Positions 27,308-39,517 of a DNA stretch of 64,000 nt are shown piece after piece. A program made the translations under genes and the position numbers. Source of the stretch: Psettodes erumei (Eukaryota > Chordata > Actinopteri > Pleuronectiformes > Psettodidae); NCBI GenBank assembly GCA_016785225.1, contig JAFBJZ010000608.1:868001-932000 (forward strand). The letters run 5' to 3'. The notes under the pieces were generated by a model, which was not told where the DNA came from, did no database searches, and worked only from the letters and a program-made list of their open reading frames with translations. How positions within the stretch are numbered: the first letter of the stretch is position 1; each line of letters starts with the position of its first letter.

Positions 27308-27740
27308 GAATAAAAACAAAGTCGGCTTCTCAACTTGACATCGTTCAGCCAGGTAAGACGGCATCACACCGCCTTCTCTCCACGCTTAATTCAGTTTCAC
27401 AACTGGGAGTTAGCGAATGACTGGCCGCCGCCGCCGCCGCTGCCGCCGTCTGGGGGGTTGCCAGGTCCGCATACTGGCCATGTGTGTCCACCTTACTGCG
27501 CCATGAAGATGTGTGTGGAGGTGCGGGGAGAGGAAGAGAGAGAGGGGGTGGTGGTCGTGCGGGTTGTAGCCTCCACACGGCGACGTTATTTCTGACCGCG
27601 TAAAACATGGTCTAACTGTCAGACGTGGTGGGCACGAGCCCCCCGCGCCCCCAAGTCCCTCACGACCACCCTCACCTTTACGTCGCAAGGGTATTCGGCA
27701 AAGACGGAGCCACGTTGTTTTTGCTCGCGAAGAGACCCCG

Positions 27741-27746
<6 letters not shown>

Positions 27747-27776
<30 letters not shown>
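27747..27776. repeat. (GT)n microsatellite
   Basis: Perfect repeat about 400 bases inside predicted intron 1, within the CpG-rich block. Confidence 0.95.
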
Positions 27777-27777
<1 letters not shown>

Positions 27778-28105
27778 GGTTAAAAAGAAAATAGGAAGTG
27801 CATTGTTGGAGTGTGTGTTGCACGGTCATGGAGTTTGTGTGTGTGTATTTTGCTATCTAGTGCTTGCGCATGAAATCCTCTAATACCTCACACCTGACCC
27901 GACCGAGTGAGTTTTTGTAGACACAACAGTGTTGTGAGGGACGTCATCCCGTGTGATCTCCAGCTGCTTAAGCCCGGGTGCAACACGATTCGCTACAGCG
28001 GAGCACATCTGCATCACAGTGCCACCTTTGAACGTTCATGTGCACAATCTGAAGACTTCTCTGGAGGAAGCTGTCACAGGCTTCCTGAACTTTTTGTCAT
28101 CACAA

Positions 28106-28108
<3 letters not shown>

Positions 28109-28143
<35 letters not shown>
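28109..28143. repeat. (CA)n microsatellite
   Basis: Perfect repeat of about 35 nt in predicted intron 1. Confidence 0.95.
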
Positions 28144-28145
<2 letters not shown>

Positions 28146-29419
28146 TAAAAGCAGTGGATCAAACACCTGCATCTGTTGCCCCAAGGAATCCCACCTGAAA
28201 GGGTTTTGTGGTGCAGCGTGGAGCTGCAGATCTTGCAGGTGGGAAAATTAGTTTGTACCACACCAATGTACAGTTAGAAACAAAAGTGGTCATCTCTTCC
28301 AGGGTCTGTTTTAGACCCCCCTCCCCACCCCCTTCCTCATTCTCCCCTCGGAGGCTCCAGGATGTGACTTTGAAAACCACTGGAGGGGAATAATGGACTG
28401 CTTTTCTTGTAGTTCTCACGCGTGGACACTTTGCTGCTGCTTTTTATCCTCAAGTGGTTTTATCTTGTTTACAGTTTGCGGGGCTGATACTTACAGTGGG
28501 GATTTAGCACCACAGCTGACACTGTAGAAAAAAAAGGCAGGAAAGTGCATTTTATGTTTACAGCCACAGTTGGGTGCCGACGGGGCACGAATGAGCTGCT
28601 AATTGCCTCGTGTTAACTTGTTAATCGCACACACTAAACCATTCATACACTTTATTGGGCTAATTAATTAACTGGTTACTGTGAAAATATGATGGCAGGA
28701 CACATGTTGGATTAATGAAGTTGTGGTGGTTTCTTTCTAAAAGCACAGAGCGTTGATTTGTTGCATACCAAGAAGATCATGGATTTGATGACCTTGGTGA
28801 AGCGGCTCTTTGTTTGTTCTTATGGGTGCCTGTGTTGTATGTACTGAATGAGGTTGGGGTGGGCTCTGTGTGGAATATAAGGCCGCTACAGATGTGTGCA
28901 GCGTGTACATCTGCTCTGTTGTCGGCCATTGTCGAGGAGGTGTTTAAAATGGTGGGCAGCTCTGCACAACAGAGCTCCCTTGTCAGAGGGCTCCAGTCGT
29001 GAGTGCAGCAGGAAAGTGGTCGTAACATTGAGTGGTATGCACCCCCAACCCCCCACCCACACACACACACACACGCCAGGTACATTCACAATCGTAAGTG
29101 GGCTGCAAAGGAGTTTTTTTCCTTCCTTCCTACACACCATTCTGCATTCATAACCAACAAACTTTCCTTACAGTAGTTGATAGCCACATTTTTTCTTGCA
29201 GAAATCCCCCTTTTTTTCTGCCTCCCTTTTCCACCCCGCCCCCCCACTGTGAGACAGTGATGTAAGCTACAATGGGGACTGTCGTGTTTCCAGAGAGGAA
29301 ATTGAACAGACTCAGTGAGTCGACCCGGTGAAGAGCCTGCCCTCTGCCATCCTCTCCGGTGTTGCCGAGCATCACCCTATCACTCAAGGCAATTGAACGT
29401 CTCTGAGGGGACCTCTGTT

Positions 29420-29690
29420 AGCCCCGTGCAATATTTATTACCATCCATCATCCCAAGACTCGCGCTCTGCGAGTGAATAACAGCGGCCGCTAAGTTCTGT
29501 GCTAAAAAGTTCCCTCGCCAGCGACCATTAGGAGGGATTTATGTGCGCGGGCTTCCGTGGAAGTGCCGTGGAAGCGAGACGGAGCGTGTTTCAGAGTCGC
29601 GGCGTACCCGCTGGGCTGTGGCACCAAATCTGTCGCGGGTAAAATTCTTGACTGGTGCCGCGTTGGAGAGCTGCCACAACTTCTCTTTTC
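29420..29690. promoter_or_regulatory. Candidate conserved non-coding element (intron 1)
   Basis: Begins AATATTTATTACCATCCATC and continues as unique, CpG-containing sequence with GCGGCCGC and GACCATTAGGAGGG phrases. No splice-flanked coding frame. Confidence 0.25.
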
Positions 29691-30784
29691 CATTTCCAGT
29701 TTGTCTTCTTAATGGGTTTTATGCTTAAATTAGTTGACTTGCTGAAAAAGTAATCTACATATTGATGATGGATAAAATGCCAAACATTTGCTCGCACCAA
29801 CCTTGATTTTTGCACATAAATTAAATATTTCTGGGACAGTTACTAGGAGAAATAAGAAGTCATTAGTTGTAATTTTTTTATCTGAACTTGCAGAAGGTGG
29901 AGCACAGCGTCCCCACGTTACATGTGCATTTCATACATGATGGTTTTGCAATTTAATTCCAATGTTTACAGCATCGTGGAGGCAGTAGAAGAAGCAAACT
30001 TCTCGCCATCTCCTGTGCTGTTATTTTCTTTGAAAGTCTTTCTTGTGGCAACGATAATGATCTAATATTCACAGTGGTCTTAAATAAGGATTGACTAATA
30101 TATGCGCGCTGTGCTACTGAGCTGGTAAATCCTGCCTCCGTGTCCTTTTGAATGAAAGTGAGCTCGCGATGGGTGAAAATTAGTGTATCTCCGTGCGCTC
30201 GCTACCTCTCGATATCGTCTTTGATCCGGCAGAGATGAGACAGTTTTTTTTTCTTCTTTCTTTCCAAGTCTTTCCACTCAGAGTGTTTGTTTGTTGGTGT
30301 TGAAAACAATCGAGATGAACGAGTGAAGCTGTAGGGACGTGGTTGGTGGAGGTGGTGGGGAGGGGGGGGTGCAGCACTGTAAATGAACGCCTTACTGTGC
30401 TTCTCTTAGGTCAATTTGAATATGTGTTTTTAATTGGTCTCTGAAGGTTTAGAGTTCTCTCTTTTTCTGCCTTCCTCAAAAGTGTCTGCACGATGTGACG
30501 GTGTTGAGCTGAGGAACCACCACCAACCCACCCCCCTCAGAGCATCGGTGTTCATTTGAAGCCTGGCGAACATGCTCATTATCTCCAACCAAAGGCGAGA
30601 TTGATTTAGCTGAGAGCCGGGGTAATTTTTGAAAAGAAAGAAAGAACGAAACGCGGAGGTAGAACTGATCAAGACGTTAATTCTTGCCGTCGGATCGCTC
30701 TTGGTCAAAGCGGCTGAGTTTAAGACGGAGCGCTGCAGTGGAAACAACTACTGCGTGTCTTCACGACTCCCAGTGAGCCACGGG

Positions 30785-30805
30785 CTCTCTCTCTCTCTCT
30801 CTCTC
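30785..30805. repeat. (CT)n microsatellite
   Basis: Perfect pyrimidine dinucleotide repeat of about 21 nt. Confidence 0.9.
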
Positions 30806-31479
30806 GTGGCTTCGAAACTCCTCTAACCTTTAGAAAATGCTACACTAGAACAATTTCTCAAAGAAACATTTTGCTCTTGGTTCCCATTTCTTTGCTTCTC
30901 CTGTCTCCTGAGGCATTCTGCATGTCTGGTTTTGCAGCACGTCGTGTGTGGGTACTTTTGAGGAGGACGTGGTGGTGGTGGGAAGGTTTGTAAGATTTCC
31001 CCCCCGTCATCACTTACTCCCCCCATTTGCGATAGTCACATCGACAGCGATTGTGTTTTGTGGAGGGGTGAAGGATAATTGGAGCCATGGGTGTCTTTTT
31101 CATGGGGGAAGTGGAACCCAGTGCCATGCTATTCTCTGTACGATACAGAGGACAAGATCCAGTGAGAGGGGCCGGCATAAGAGACCCACAGTGTTCCCTA
31201 ACACAAACAGATGTATTTTACTCCGGCTGAAACTGGCAGAACTGAACCCCGTACGGTTTCGGCGCCTGCTCGCAGATAGTTTTTTCCGTCGGCCCGCAAC
31301 AGTCGCTCTGCGCCCTTCACGTCGTCGCTCTGCGTTAGCAGGAGGAGAGAGCGAGGTGTGATAAAGCGTAAGTGTGGTGCCTTTCACCCGCGACGCTTCC
31401 CGCTCTGGCCCCAGCAGGGCAGGTCAGACAGCCCCCCCCTCAGCGTTAAGGTATGATGACGTCGGGCGAAGCAGCAGCA

Positions 31480-31790
31480 GCACAGCAATTAGAGTTATTA
31501 ATTATTTTCTTACAACTTAATACTCTTTTCATTTAATGCATATTAATTGATGTGCTCCCGAATCCGCACTCACATAATCCACCAAGGATTTCTCAAAGGC
31601 AAGCACAAAAGGCTTTTATTATCTTAAGGAGGAAGTGGTCTTTTGGGACGTAAAGTGCCCCCGCTCAATTGTGTATTACATTATGAAACAGACATAAGTG
31701 AAATGAAATTACAACGTATCATCAGCACGGCGAAGGATCCCATTGAACAATTACCCTGGCAGAGCCATTGTTGTAATGTCAGACTCGTTC
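31480..31790. promoter_or_regulatory. Candidate conserved non-coding element (intron 1)
   Basis: Dense in homeodomain and POU-type motifs: CAATTAGAG, TTATTAATTATTTT, CATTTAATGCATATTAATTG. It continues as unique sequence up to the G-rich tract at 31812. A CRE-like TGACGTCG lies just upstream at 31457. One of the strongest regulatory-looking blocks in the intron. Confidence 0.35.
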
Positions 31791-31811
31791 TTTTGGATTT
31801 GATGGAGCGAG

Positions 31812-31865
31812 CGGGGGGTGGGGGTGGTGGTGGTGGGGGTGTTGCGGGTTGCAGGGTTGCCGGGT
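31812..31865 (+). repeat. G-rich GGT repeat tract
   Basis: Runs of GGGGGTGG and GGTGGTGG, then GCGGGTTGCAGGGTTGCCGG repeats. Quadruplex-prone low-complexity DNA next to a regulatory-looking block. Confidence 0.7.
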
Positions 31866-32035
31866 TGCCGAAGTCCTTCTGCAAGGCGGTAAAAACAGTT
31901 TCAAGGTTAAACCGTGTGAAGGCCAAATGTTTGGGGAGGGTGGATTAATTTCATGTCCTATAATGTGATTTGCAGTATCTCCTCTGCTCCCTGCCCTTGG
32001 TTCCTTTGGAGATGTGTGAGCCTGATGAGAGTCGA

Positions 32036-32073
32036 GGGTGGGGGGGTGTTGGGGGGGTTTGGGGGGGGGGGCG
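32036..32073 (+). repeat. G-quadruplex-forming tract
   Basis: Four G-runs of 3 to 10 or more bases separated by T-containing loops of 1-3 bases. This fits a stable intramolecular G-quadruplex on the coding strand, so the intron 1 RNA could also form it. Confidence 0.8.
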
Positions 32074-34680
32074 GCTCTGCTGCCTTTAACTACCACCTGC
32101 ATGTGTAAGTGTTTACAGGACCACTAAATGGAATTATGGGAGATGATGCATGCTTACTAATTCACCATCGTTCCCAGTCCCCCGTCTCATTACTGAATAC
32201 AAATTCAGCGGTTATCCTTGTGGTGCTCAGTCGAAAGAAAATTAGCTTTCTCTCAAACATGCAAGTGTGCACAAACACAGGTTGGTGGGGGGGGGTTGGT
32301 TCCAGGAAAATCACATTAATTGCGGGGAGAAGGACCACCGTGGTTGCAGCAGCAGCAGCAGTCCGCCTGGAAGAAGCCTGCTGCACTCTATCACACTTCT
32401 GGCCAAACTCGACGCAACGCACGCCTTCGCGTTTCACGTAGCACCGTTGACATAGATGCATTTGAACGAGCAGGGGGAGACGCGTGCAGCACGAGGGAAG
32501 TGATAAAATCGTGATTGAGGTCAGCGTAGGCAGTAAGTGGGTGGGCTGTAGGCTTCTCGTGGGGGTGGTATCACCGGGAGCACATCCTCACCTCGGTGCC
32601 TGCTAATATCTTAAACCGCCACTTGCCATCTTGCAACAACACCAGTGATTGAATGACTGTGAAAACAAACAAGTATGTAGGATGTCTGAATGCTGATATC
32701 TGCAACTAAAGCCTATAAGATTTTATCTAATAGGTTCTTGAAAAAAAGTTATGGGAGTTCTTTAACATTTCATGTAACTTTGATGCCAGAGAGATAATGA
32801 GGAATGTCCGTGGATTTGAGGATAGAATATTTGGGCACATAACGTGGCACACAGACACAGATCAGTTTTTTCAGTCTGACCTGCCGTTAAAAAAAATTAG
32901 CTTCTGTAACGTGAAGTAAAGACGATGCAAATTTCAGCCGCTTTGCTATGTTGTGGTTTGTCATCCCAGGCGAGGTAACGCAACATGTTTTATTCCTTAC
33001 TATCACTATATGGTCTTGTGACTTATCTGTAGCTAATCTTCTCCAAGTAATTCCCCCATCTCCCCCTTTTGTCTCCAATTTGGCACGGCTGGCTCCCTCA
33101 TACTGCCCCCGTTGTTACCGCTAACTGCGCTGCAGTCCGGGGAGGGTGCAGGCAGCCATGTGACAGCCATGTCTTCTCACCTGACAGCGAGGGAGGGCAC
33201 GCCACGCCTCATAAAATCATCCTTCCCCGTCCTCAGGAGCCCAGTGCCGCCGTGCAGGCAGCCCGACCTGTAGGAGTTGTGCTTGGGTCTCCTGTTCGTT
33301 GCTGAAGCGGTCTTGACCGTACGGTGTCAGCAGGACGGCATCCAGCTCGCACTTCACTGCAGAATTAACTGACAGCGGTCATCGTTTAACGAGAATAAAA
33401 GCACTGGTGTGTGTCCCGTGTCATCTGTTCACAATTTAAAGTCGACGTGGCTTCGATCATGTGCTCACACCAGCAGCAGGGGTCATTCATTCGCCAGGAG
33501 GGGGTTCAGCAAGGTGGTCACATGGTGAAAGGGCAGGAGTTCACGTGTTAAGTTTTTCAGAATTAGAAAACACAAAATGGACTGTCTGGGCTGGAGACAA
33601 TGTGCTCGCTGTGTTTCAGAGACGCAAACTTCATGTTTTGTCTGAGGAGACGTCCAAGTGTCCTTGAACGTTATCAGCTTTCCTCAGCGGCGTGTGAGGG
33701 TTTGGCCACCGTGGGCTGCATGGTCGCTGTCAGGAAACCTCGCAGCAGCAGCTGAGGCTGACGCGCGGCGTCGGTCGGTTTGGAAATCCTTCCACTTTGG
33801 CTTGGACGTTGACGTGGTGTCGGGACTGAATTCACCTGGTCTTGTTTGCATGCCCGGGCATCACGGTGGCTGCTTTAGTTTTCCAGCGAGGTCTCATCTT
33901 GTCTTCTCTAAAGGGGCGAAAAGAGAAGTGCATACAAATGTGGTACCAGGTGTCCACCGCAACGTCGTCTTAGAGTCTGAAATGTCTCCCAGGACATTCA
34001 TCGTGCACGATTCGAGGCTTTTCTTTGGCTGTGCTTCACGGTGCTCGCCGCTTTGTGCATCCAGTTGCTGCTGTTCCTCTTCTTCCTGGGTTCCTCCAAA
34101 GGCTATATTTAATGTAATATATTCATTGAGCCCAGTATCACCTTTCCTTGCCGTGGGTGCACTCTTATTTTTTTTTTGTTTTTCAGATTGCCTCCTCTTC
34201 CTTTTGCAGCTGCAGTTACTGGAGCTGTGAGAAAATGTTTCAGTTACACAACCCGCCTCAAGTGTGTGAAAACTCTCCATGTGGGGTCCGTGCTTCATGA
34301 ATGGCCTTCAAACTGGACTTGTTGCCTCCACCCAGCAGCACCGGTGCAGCACTGTGGCGCTGCTGTCTGCATGAACGTGGGGTTAGTCAGAAAATGAAAG
34401 GTGCAGATCCCTCTTGCTTTTTCTCCTCCTCCTCCTCTTCTTCTGCACATACCCATCTCCGTTCCCCCCCTCCACCGGCGTGAAGGTCTCACTGCTTATG
34501 TAACGTCTCCAAACATTTGTGCAGCATTAGGGGAAGTCAGGCGTGCCAAAACTGTGCAAAACGTCCCTCTGTGCGCCCCATTGAGGTGGGACAGATGGCA
34601 ACCCTCGTTCCCAGCCTTGTAAACTGCGTGTGACAGGAGCGGCGGCACATACGCAGCTGAACTGGGGCGACGCTAACTCA

Positions 34681-34704
34681 GGCAGCGCAGGCAGCGCAGG
34701 CAGC
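34681..34704. repeat. GGCAGCGCA tandem repeat
   Basis: A 9-bp unit repeated about 2.7 times in CpG-rich intronic DNA. Confidence 0.8.
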
Positions 34705-35029
34705 GGCGTCAGCGAGCCGCCCATTATCGAAGCCATCTCGGTTTGGTACTTCCTATATTGTTTTTTTTGTGGTTTACAGAACGGTGTTTATTGTTTGGAG
34801 GATTCGCGGGCGGTTGTCGCACGCCGCTAAAACCGGCGCCGCGGCGCTCCGCCCTGGCTCACCGACAACAAAGGCCATCAGATCCCCGCATGGGATCGTC
34901 CATCACGGCGTTAAAAGAAAGGTGACCCGGAGTTGTTTTCTAATTCAGTCGTTAATCACCGCCACAACAGAGTGTCGGGCACTTTCACTTTGTTCCCCTC
35001 CTTAATAACTCTCCGGGCAGAGTCCATTA

Positions 35030-35300
35030 CTGAGTAAACAGACGAAGAAATGAATGAAGACGCCCGGCGGAGAAACCCCAGAGGTGAGATCAAATGGCGG
35101 GCCCGGTGATGATGAGGGATGTTTATGGCCAGCGCTCTATTAAGAGGAGGCTCTTCCCTGCTGGCGCATAATGAACATCTACCTTGTGAAATGGTTGTTC
35201 TGCAGCTTTTTTTCCTTACGTCGAATCACCGGCCATTTTCATCAAAATGTGCCCTAATTGCTCTCAGCGGCGAGTCGGGGAGAAGGGGCCGCTCGTCCAC
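35030..35300. promoter_or_regulatory. Candidate conserved non-coding element (intron 1)
   Basis: Unique sequence with GAAATGAATGAAGAC, GCGCATAATGAACATC, CGGCCATTTTCATC and CCTAATTGC motifs between more repetitive flanks. No coding frame recognised. Confidence 0.25.
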
Positions 35301-37194
35301 AGAATGACTTTTTCGGGGTAACTTGGCAAGGTGACTGGCTTATGGCAACATTAGCTGTGTTGATTTGAATAAATCTCCGCTGCTACCATCCACTCCTTTG
35401 TATGTTAATGAAAGCCAGTTATGTCCTTGGAGGATGATATTTCAGGCCCCAACTCCTCTTCTTCTTTTTCTCAGCGCGCGGCAACGCCCCCTCCAGATGT
35501 CCCCCGCTGCAGGAGGCTGCGAGGCACATGCGAGAGGCTTACCGCCAACCACACACAAACACACACACATACACAAACGCATGCACACACAGATCACCTC
35601 TGGGAGGGGCTGCCTTGCCTGACCTGTTATGAAATGCGTCCGTGCGGGCCGGCGAGGAATCGTGTGTTGCTTACATCAAGAAGAGAGTGAAATTTTGCTG
35701 AGTAAAAGTGCACGTTGGAGGGGGAAGGAAAGACAAACATCTCGGAGAGGAGAGTGTTTTCGGAAACCAGAATGTACCATCTGCACTCGGCGGGGTGTGC
35801 GAGCGACACCGGACCACTGCTGTGAGGAACTATTGCATTGTTATTAAATGGCTGTTGCCTCGCTGGCAGCCATATTAAAGGCTCAGATCCTGCGCCTGGT
35901 GCTAAGCAATGAGGGGGGGGGGGGCAGAACCAGTCTGACCTTCTGGACATGGTGGCAAGGTGTGCAGCCGCAGTGGCACAGTTTAGAAAGATGGCAGTAG
36001 AAACTTCTTTAAAATGCAAAAGCCCCCCTGTCTTTTTTTCCCTCTCTGACCTCCCTCTGCCCGCCCACCGCCTCTGTTGGCTCAGCATCTTATACAAGGT
36101 GCAGCGAGCAGACAGCTTTTTTTCTCCTCATGATCTGTATCTTAAGGAATGCAGATTCAGCAGCTCAGTCCACACCAGGTCTTGTTGCTCTTGTGTGTAT
36201 GTGTCCACATTTTCTCATCTTCTGTGTTAACTTTTTTTAATATCCCTCAAGCAGTTCATCTGCAAAATAAATTAAATTTTGCTCTTGCTGTGAAGGCCCT
36301 GTCTCACAGCTGAGGAGTCTGGATCCAGCCCTGCCGCGGCGGCGGCGTGTTGACTTATTGATGCTCGGCGGCAGGCAGTGCATGAAATGCCACCGAAGAG
36401 TAAGAGTTGATTAGCTCCTCTTGCTCTCCCTCATCTCGTCCCCGCACTCGGGGCGGTGAAATGACTCTTGAGATTGCACACTCTGCTAACAGTTTCTCGT
36501 TAACTTTCTTTGTGCCAGAGGTTATTAAAATTATGTAAAATCTTAACGCACAGTCACTGGGTTGTTGTCTCTGACCTGCGCCGGCGTTTCTGTGCAGCTT
36601 CTGGCCGTATTGATGGATGAAATGTGCATGAACCATTATTTTTCTTTCCTCTCAACCCTGTTGTTGCAAATATATAGATATCCTATTTTTCTTATCTATT
36701 ATTTGTTTGTATGTTTTCTGCTTCCATTTCCCCCCATCTTTAACTCAATTGAAATAAAAAGATTAGTTTTTGACTCAGATTACAGATGACACATCTAACC
36801 TTGTCGACTCCACTGATTGTAATTATTGGAACGTGTTAAGGTAATGTGTGCATTGTTGGGGGTGATTTCTTCTCTTCAGGAAGCTGTCATGGCAAGTACA
36901 GCGTGCGGTACAATCCCTGTGATGTTTGGGAGCCAAACGGTGGTGGAACTGGTTTGACCGCGGGCGCAGCATGTTCAGGCAGTATTTGGTGGAGGAGATA
37001 AGAGACGAGCCAGTCCTCGACTGATCGCTGTCCTCACCTGCCCTGTGAAAACTGAATTAACTCCTCCGCATTTTCCCAAACAGAAGACAATGGTGCAACA
37101 GCCAAAGAAATGCACGCATCACGTGACTCTGACACATCAGTAGCTGTGCGAGGAGCGAGTGGTGAGAAAAAAAAGAGGAAGTCACTCTGGGGTC

Positions 37195-37370
37195 TGAAAA
37201 ATGAAGCCGATGCAGACGTGACATAAACCTGTATACTATTGAATGATCTCTAGGGGGCGACTCTACTGGTTGCAGGAAGAAGTGTGTTAGTGTAGCAGTC
37301 TAACACAAAATGAACCTACTTTTCACTGGATTTGTACTTCTGTCCTCCAAATATTATACTGTCCAGTCTA
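37195..37370 (+). repeat. Degenerate interspersed repeat
   Basis: The phrase TCTCTAGGGGGCGACTCTAC followed by TGGTTGCAGGAAGAAGT, with TTTTCACTGGATTTGTACTT downstream, resembles a common teleost repeat that carries an AGGGGGCG motif. Recognition is from memory. The AGGGGGCG core also resembles part of a CTCF site. Confidence 0.45.
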
Positions 37371-38639
37371 AAAAAACCCCCAAAAAACCTAGATGACTGC
37401 GGCGGAATCACCACGTCAGGGTGGGTTGCCACTTGTGGATACCCCCAGTTCTCCTGACAAAAGTTTCCGAGGGCCTCATTTCTCAGAGGCCGTCATGCCG
37501 CTTGACGGAGCCTGACATTTGGAAAAGGTCTGTGAGCAGGATTTGTTTGTGACAGCTTCAAATTAGAGTGGCACGGAGGGAACGGGAGGAAGGCGAAGGG
37601 ATAGAGGGATTGTGGAAGAAAATTTAAATGTCACCTCCACGACAATGTACAAGTTGTTTATTTTTTGTCAAGCATTACATGTGAATTTCTCACAATGGGG
37701 GAAAAAAAGCCCACTTTGTTGCCATCTTTTATTTAGTGCATGTCTCTCTCTCTTTCTGTTTGGCTCAGCCGGCGTTATTGGCAGCAGGCTCTAAGCCTTG
37801 TGAAGCTTTGCCAGCATCTTGACAGTAACCACAAACCATTTAGTTGTTTGTTTTTGTGTAGGTAGCGACTGAAGGACCTATCGCTCGGAATCCTATTTGG
37901 ATTTTGCGGTTCGCGCTGAAGGATGCATGTGGCGGTGTGAAATGCATATTAATTTCCAGGCTCTTCCACTCTTCCCCTCCGAGTTTCTGCACTCGGAGGG
38001 GAAGAAAATCAGAAAATCCGGGGGAGGAAGGCAGAAAAGGAAAGTGACTGTTAAGTGTATAGCCAGAGTAAGTTCTCTCACAGAACAACTGTTTTAACAA
38101 AGGCTGGTATTTCTTGCCAGCACTCAATGCACTTAGGAGTGCACAAGGAGCCCTGCCTGTCGCTGACCTTTTTAACAGCGACGAGAAGGCCGAAATGCAC
38201 CGAGTGTCCCTCGGTGGTGATAGTCAAATGTCACTCAAACTAAAGGACCGCCGCCAGACTCTCACACTGAGCTTCCAGGAGGAGGTGTCGAGTCTCTTTC
38301 CCCTTGACAAACCGCCCATGACAGCGTTGAATTAAGTTCTCACAAGTCATGCCAGAATCAGACGACAAGTACCTCCACGTCTGCCTCCGTGTCTTCAACC
38401 CTCCCAGTTTCACGTGCGAGTGGAACATTCACGGCGCAGACGCTGCCTGCGGATGATAATACATGAGGTCACTTCGGTTTGCCGGGAAGGTATGTGCCCT
38501 TTTGCCGACTTTTTCTTTTTGTGGAGGAGCTCCAAACTTCAGCCGGCACGAGTTCCCACGGTGCCAAATGCAAACGGCGCCGCATCTATTTTAACAGAGG
38601 CATTTCCCATAATTAAACGAATGCATAGGAGAGCATGCC

Positions 38640-38760
38640 GGGGTGGCTCCCCTGATTAATGGAGCAATTACATAATCCATTACACTGAATTATGAATGTA
38701 GTAATGATGAGCCCGGGTAATGATTCCTGGAGTTTGCTTGCGTAAAATATGAAAAGAGAA
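38640..38760. promoter_or_regulatory. Homeodomain-motif cluster (intron 1)
   Basis: Seven ATTA/TAAT cores occur in about 70 bases (38655, 38667, 38673, 38679, 38689, 38702, 38718) on both strands in otherwise unique sequence. Such clustering is usual for homeodomain-bound enhancers. No frame of note. Confidence 0.35.
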
Positions 38761-39460
38761 GCGGAGGGGCCTGCCTGTGTTTGCAGATGTTCCTCTAATC
38801 ATGAGGAGGGTGTGGGGGTGCGGGGGTGTGCGGGTGCGACTTCCTATGGGGAGTGGCAGCTCCGCCATCACGGGTCATTGCTTGGTGCTGTAGAGGGAAC
38901 GTCTCCCACTGTTCCCACGGAGACTGGATGTCTTAGATTGGAGGATCTCCTGCTGAGAAATACTTAAGTCCATACAAACGTGAATTAGCATTTTATGTTC
39001 TATATTTTTTTTGTCGGGAACATAAAGCACGCAATTAAGAATGTAAAAGAAAACATAAAGGGTGACAGCTTGCGACTGAGCTCTGTGGTAATCTTCTTGG
39101 CCACAATAGCGACTGGCTGTACACACAATAATTTCTTGTTTACATTCTCGTCTGTGTGCTTAGACGTTCCTGGACATATCTGGAAATAGCTTGTGTCTCC
39201 CGAACAGTCTCAGATAATTCTGAAATGGTTTGTTTTGGAGCAAACATGGGCTGGACACTAATCCTGCAGCTTTGATCAGTGATTTTCTTCCAGTTAAGTC
39301 TGCCAGTCTTCACTAAAAACGTCCAGGAAATGTTCAAAGGGCTCGCGTGAAACATCTTTACTTTAACTTTTGCATAGCGGGGTTCACATTAAGATTGAAA
39401 CAACACCCAGTGTTTGGCCGTAAGTTGCAGAAAATGTGTGTTTGGAAAATATTGAGTGTA

Positions 39461-39517
39461 TGGACAGATGGAGGAGGAGAGGATTATGCTGCAGAAGTGG
39501 CTCAAGATGCACCGGTG
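39461..39517 (+). repeat. Diverged direct repeat, copy A
   Basis: A 57-nt stretch matching 41279-41335 at 41 of 57 positions without gaps. Both translate in register to a W......DYAAEV.Q..PV pattern, with synonymous changes in Ala and Glu codons. Either an unknown interspersed repeat or the remnant of a duplicated coding segment. It is not flanked by convincing splice sites. Confidence 0.5.

Larger units (their letters stand above)
26893..27352 (+). other. ctbp2: Predicted non-coding exon 1 of ctbp2 (5' end approximate)
   Basis: Seen: a CpG-rich block containing CGCGCGCG and (CCG)n ends at a strong CAG|GTAAGA donor at 27352/27353. It lies just downstream of promoter-like boxes and contains two polypurine tracts. 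The first ATG in the block is at 27251 and opens an 18-codon upstream ORF; no longer protein is encoded. Inference: a 5' untranslated first exon that splices, directly or through other leader exons, to the acceptor at 58908. The 5' boundary is a guess from the TATA-like box. It could instead belong to an unannotated non-coding RNA transcribed in the same direction. Confidence 0.5.
26890..27960. promoter_or_regulatory. CpG-island-like block
   Basis: The density of CG dinucleotides rises sharply compared with the AT-rich flank before 26.8 kb. Examples are the CGCGCGCG at about 27199 and the CG-rich runs at 27420-27450, 27590-27720 and 27890-27960. This fits a constitutively unmethylated vertebrate promoter and agrees with the exon 1 call. 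Boundaries are by eye. Confidence 0.5.

Noticed and set aside
33658..34230. 190-codon open frame on the plus strand in intron 1
   Set aside because: The translation has no domain, ends in a Ser/Leu/Phe run from pyrimidine-rich DNA, and overlaps an open frame on the other strand. It fits chance openness in GC-rich DNA.
35627..36097. 156-codon minus-strand frame
   Set aside because: No recognisable family. It crosses a G homopolymer and has no supporting splice or promoter signals.
36876..36990. Possible coding exon after an acceptor-like TTCTCTTCAG
   Set aside because: The frame GSCHGKYSVRYNPCDVWEPN looks protein-like, but it meets a stop soon after, has no good donor and matches no family I know.
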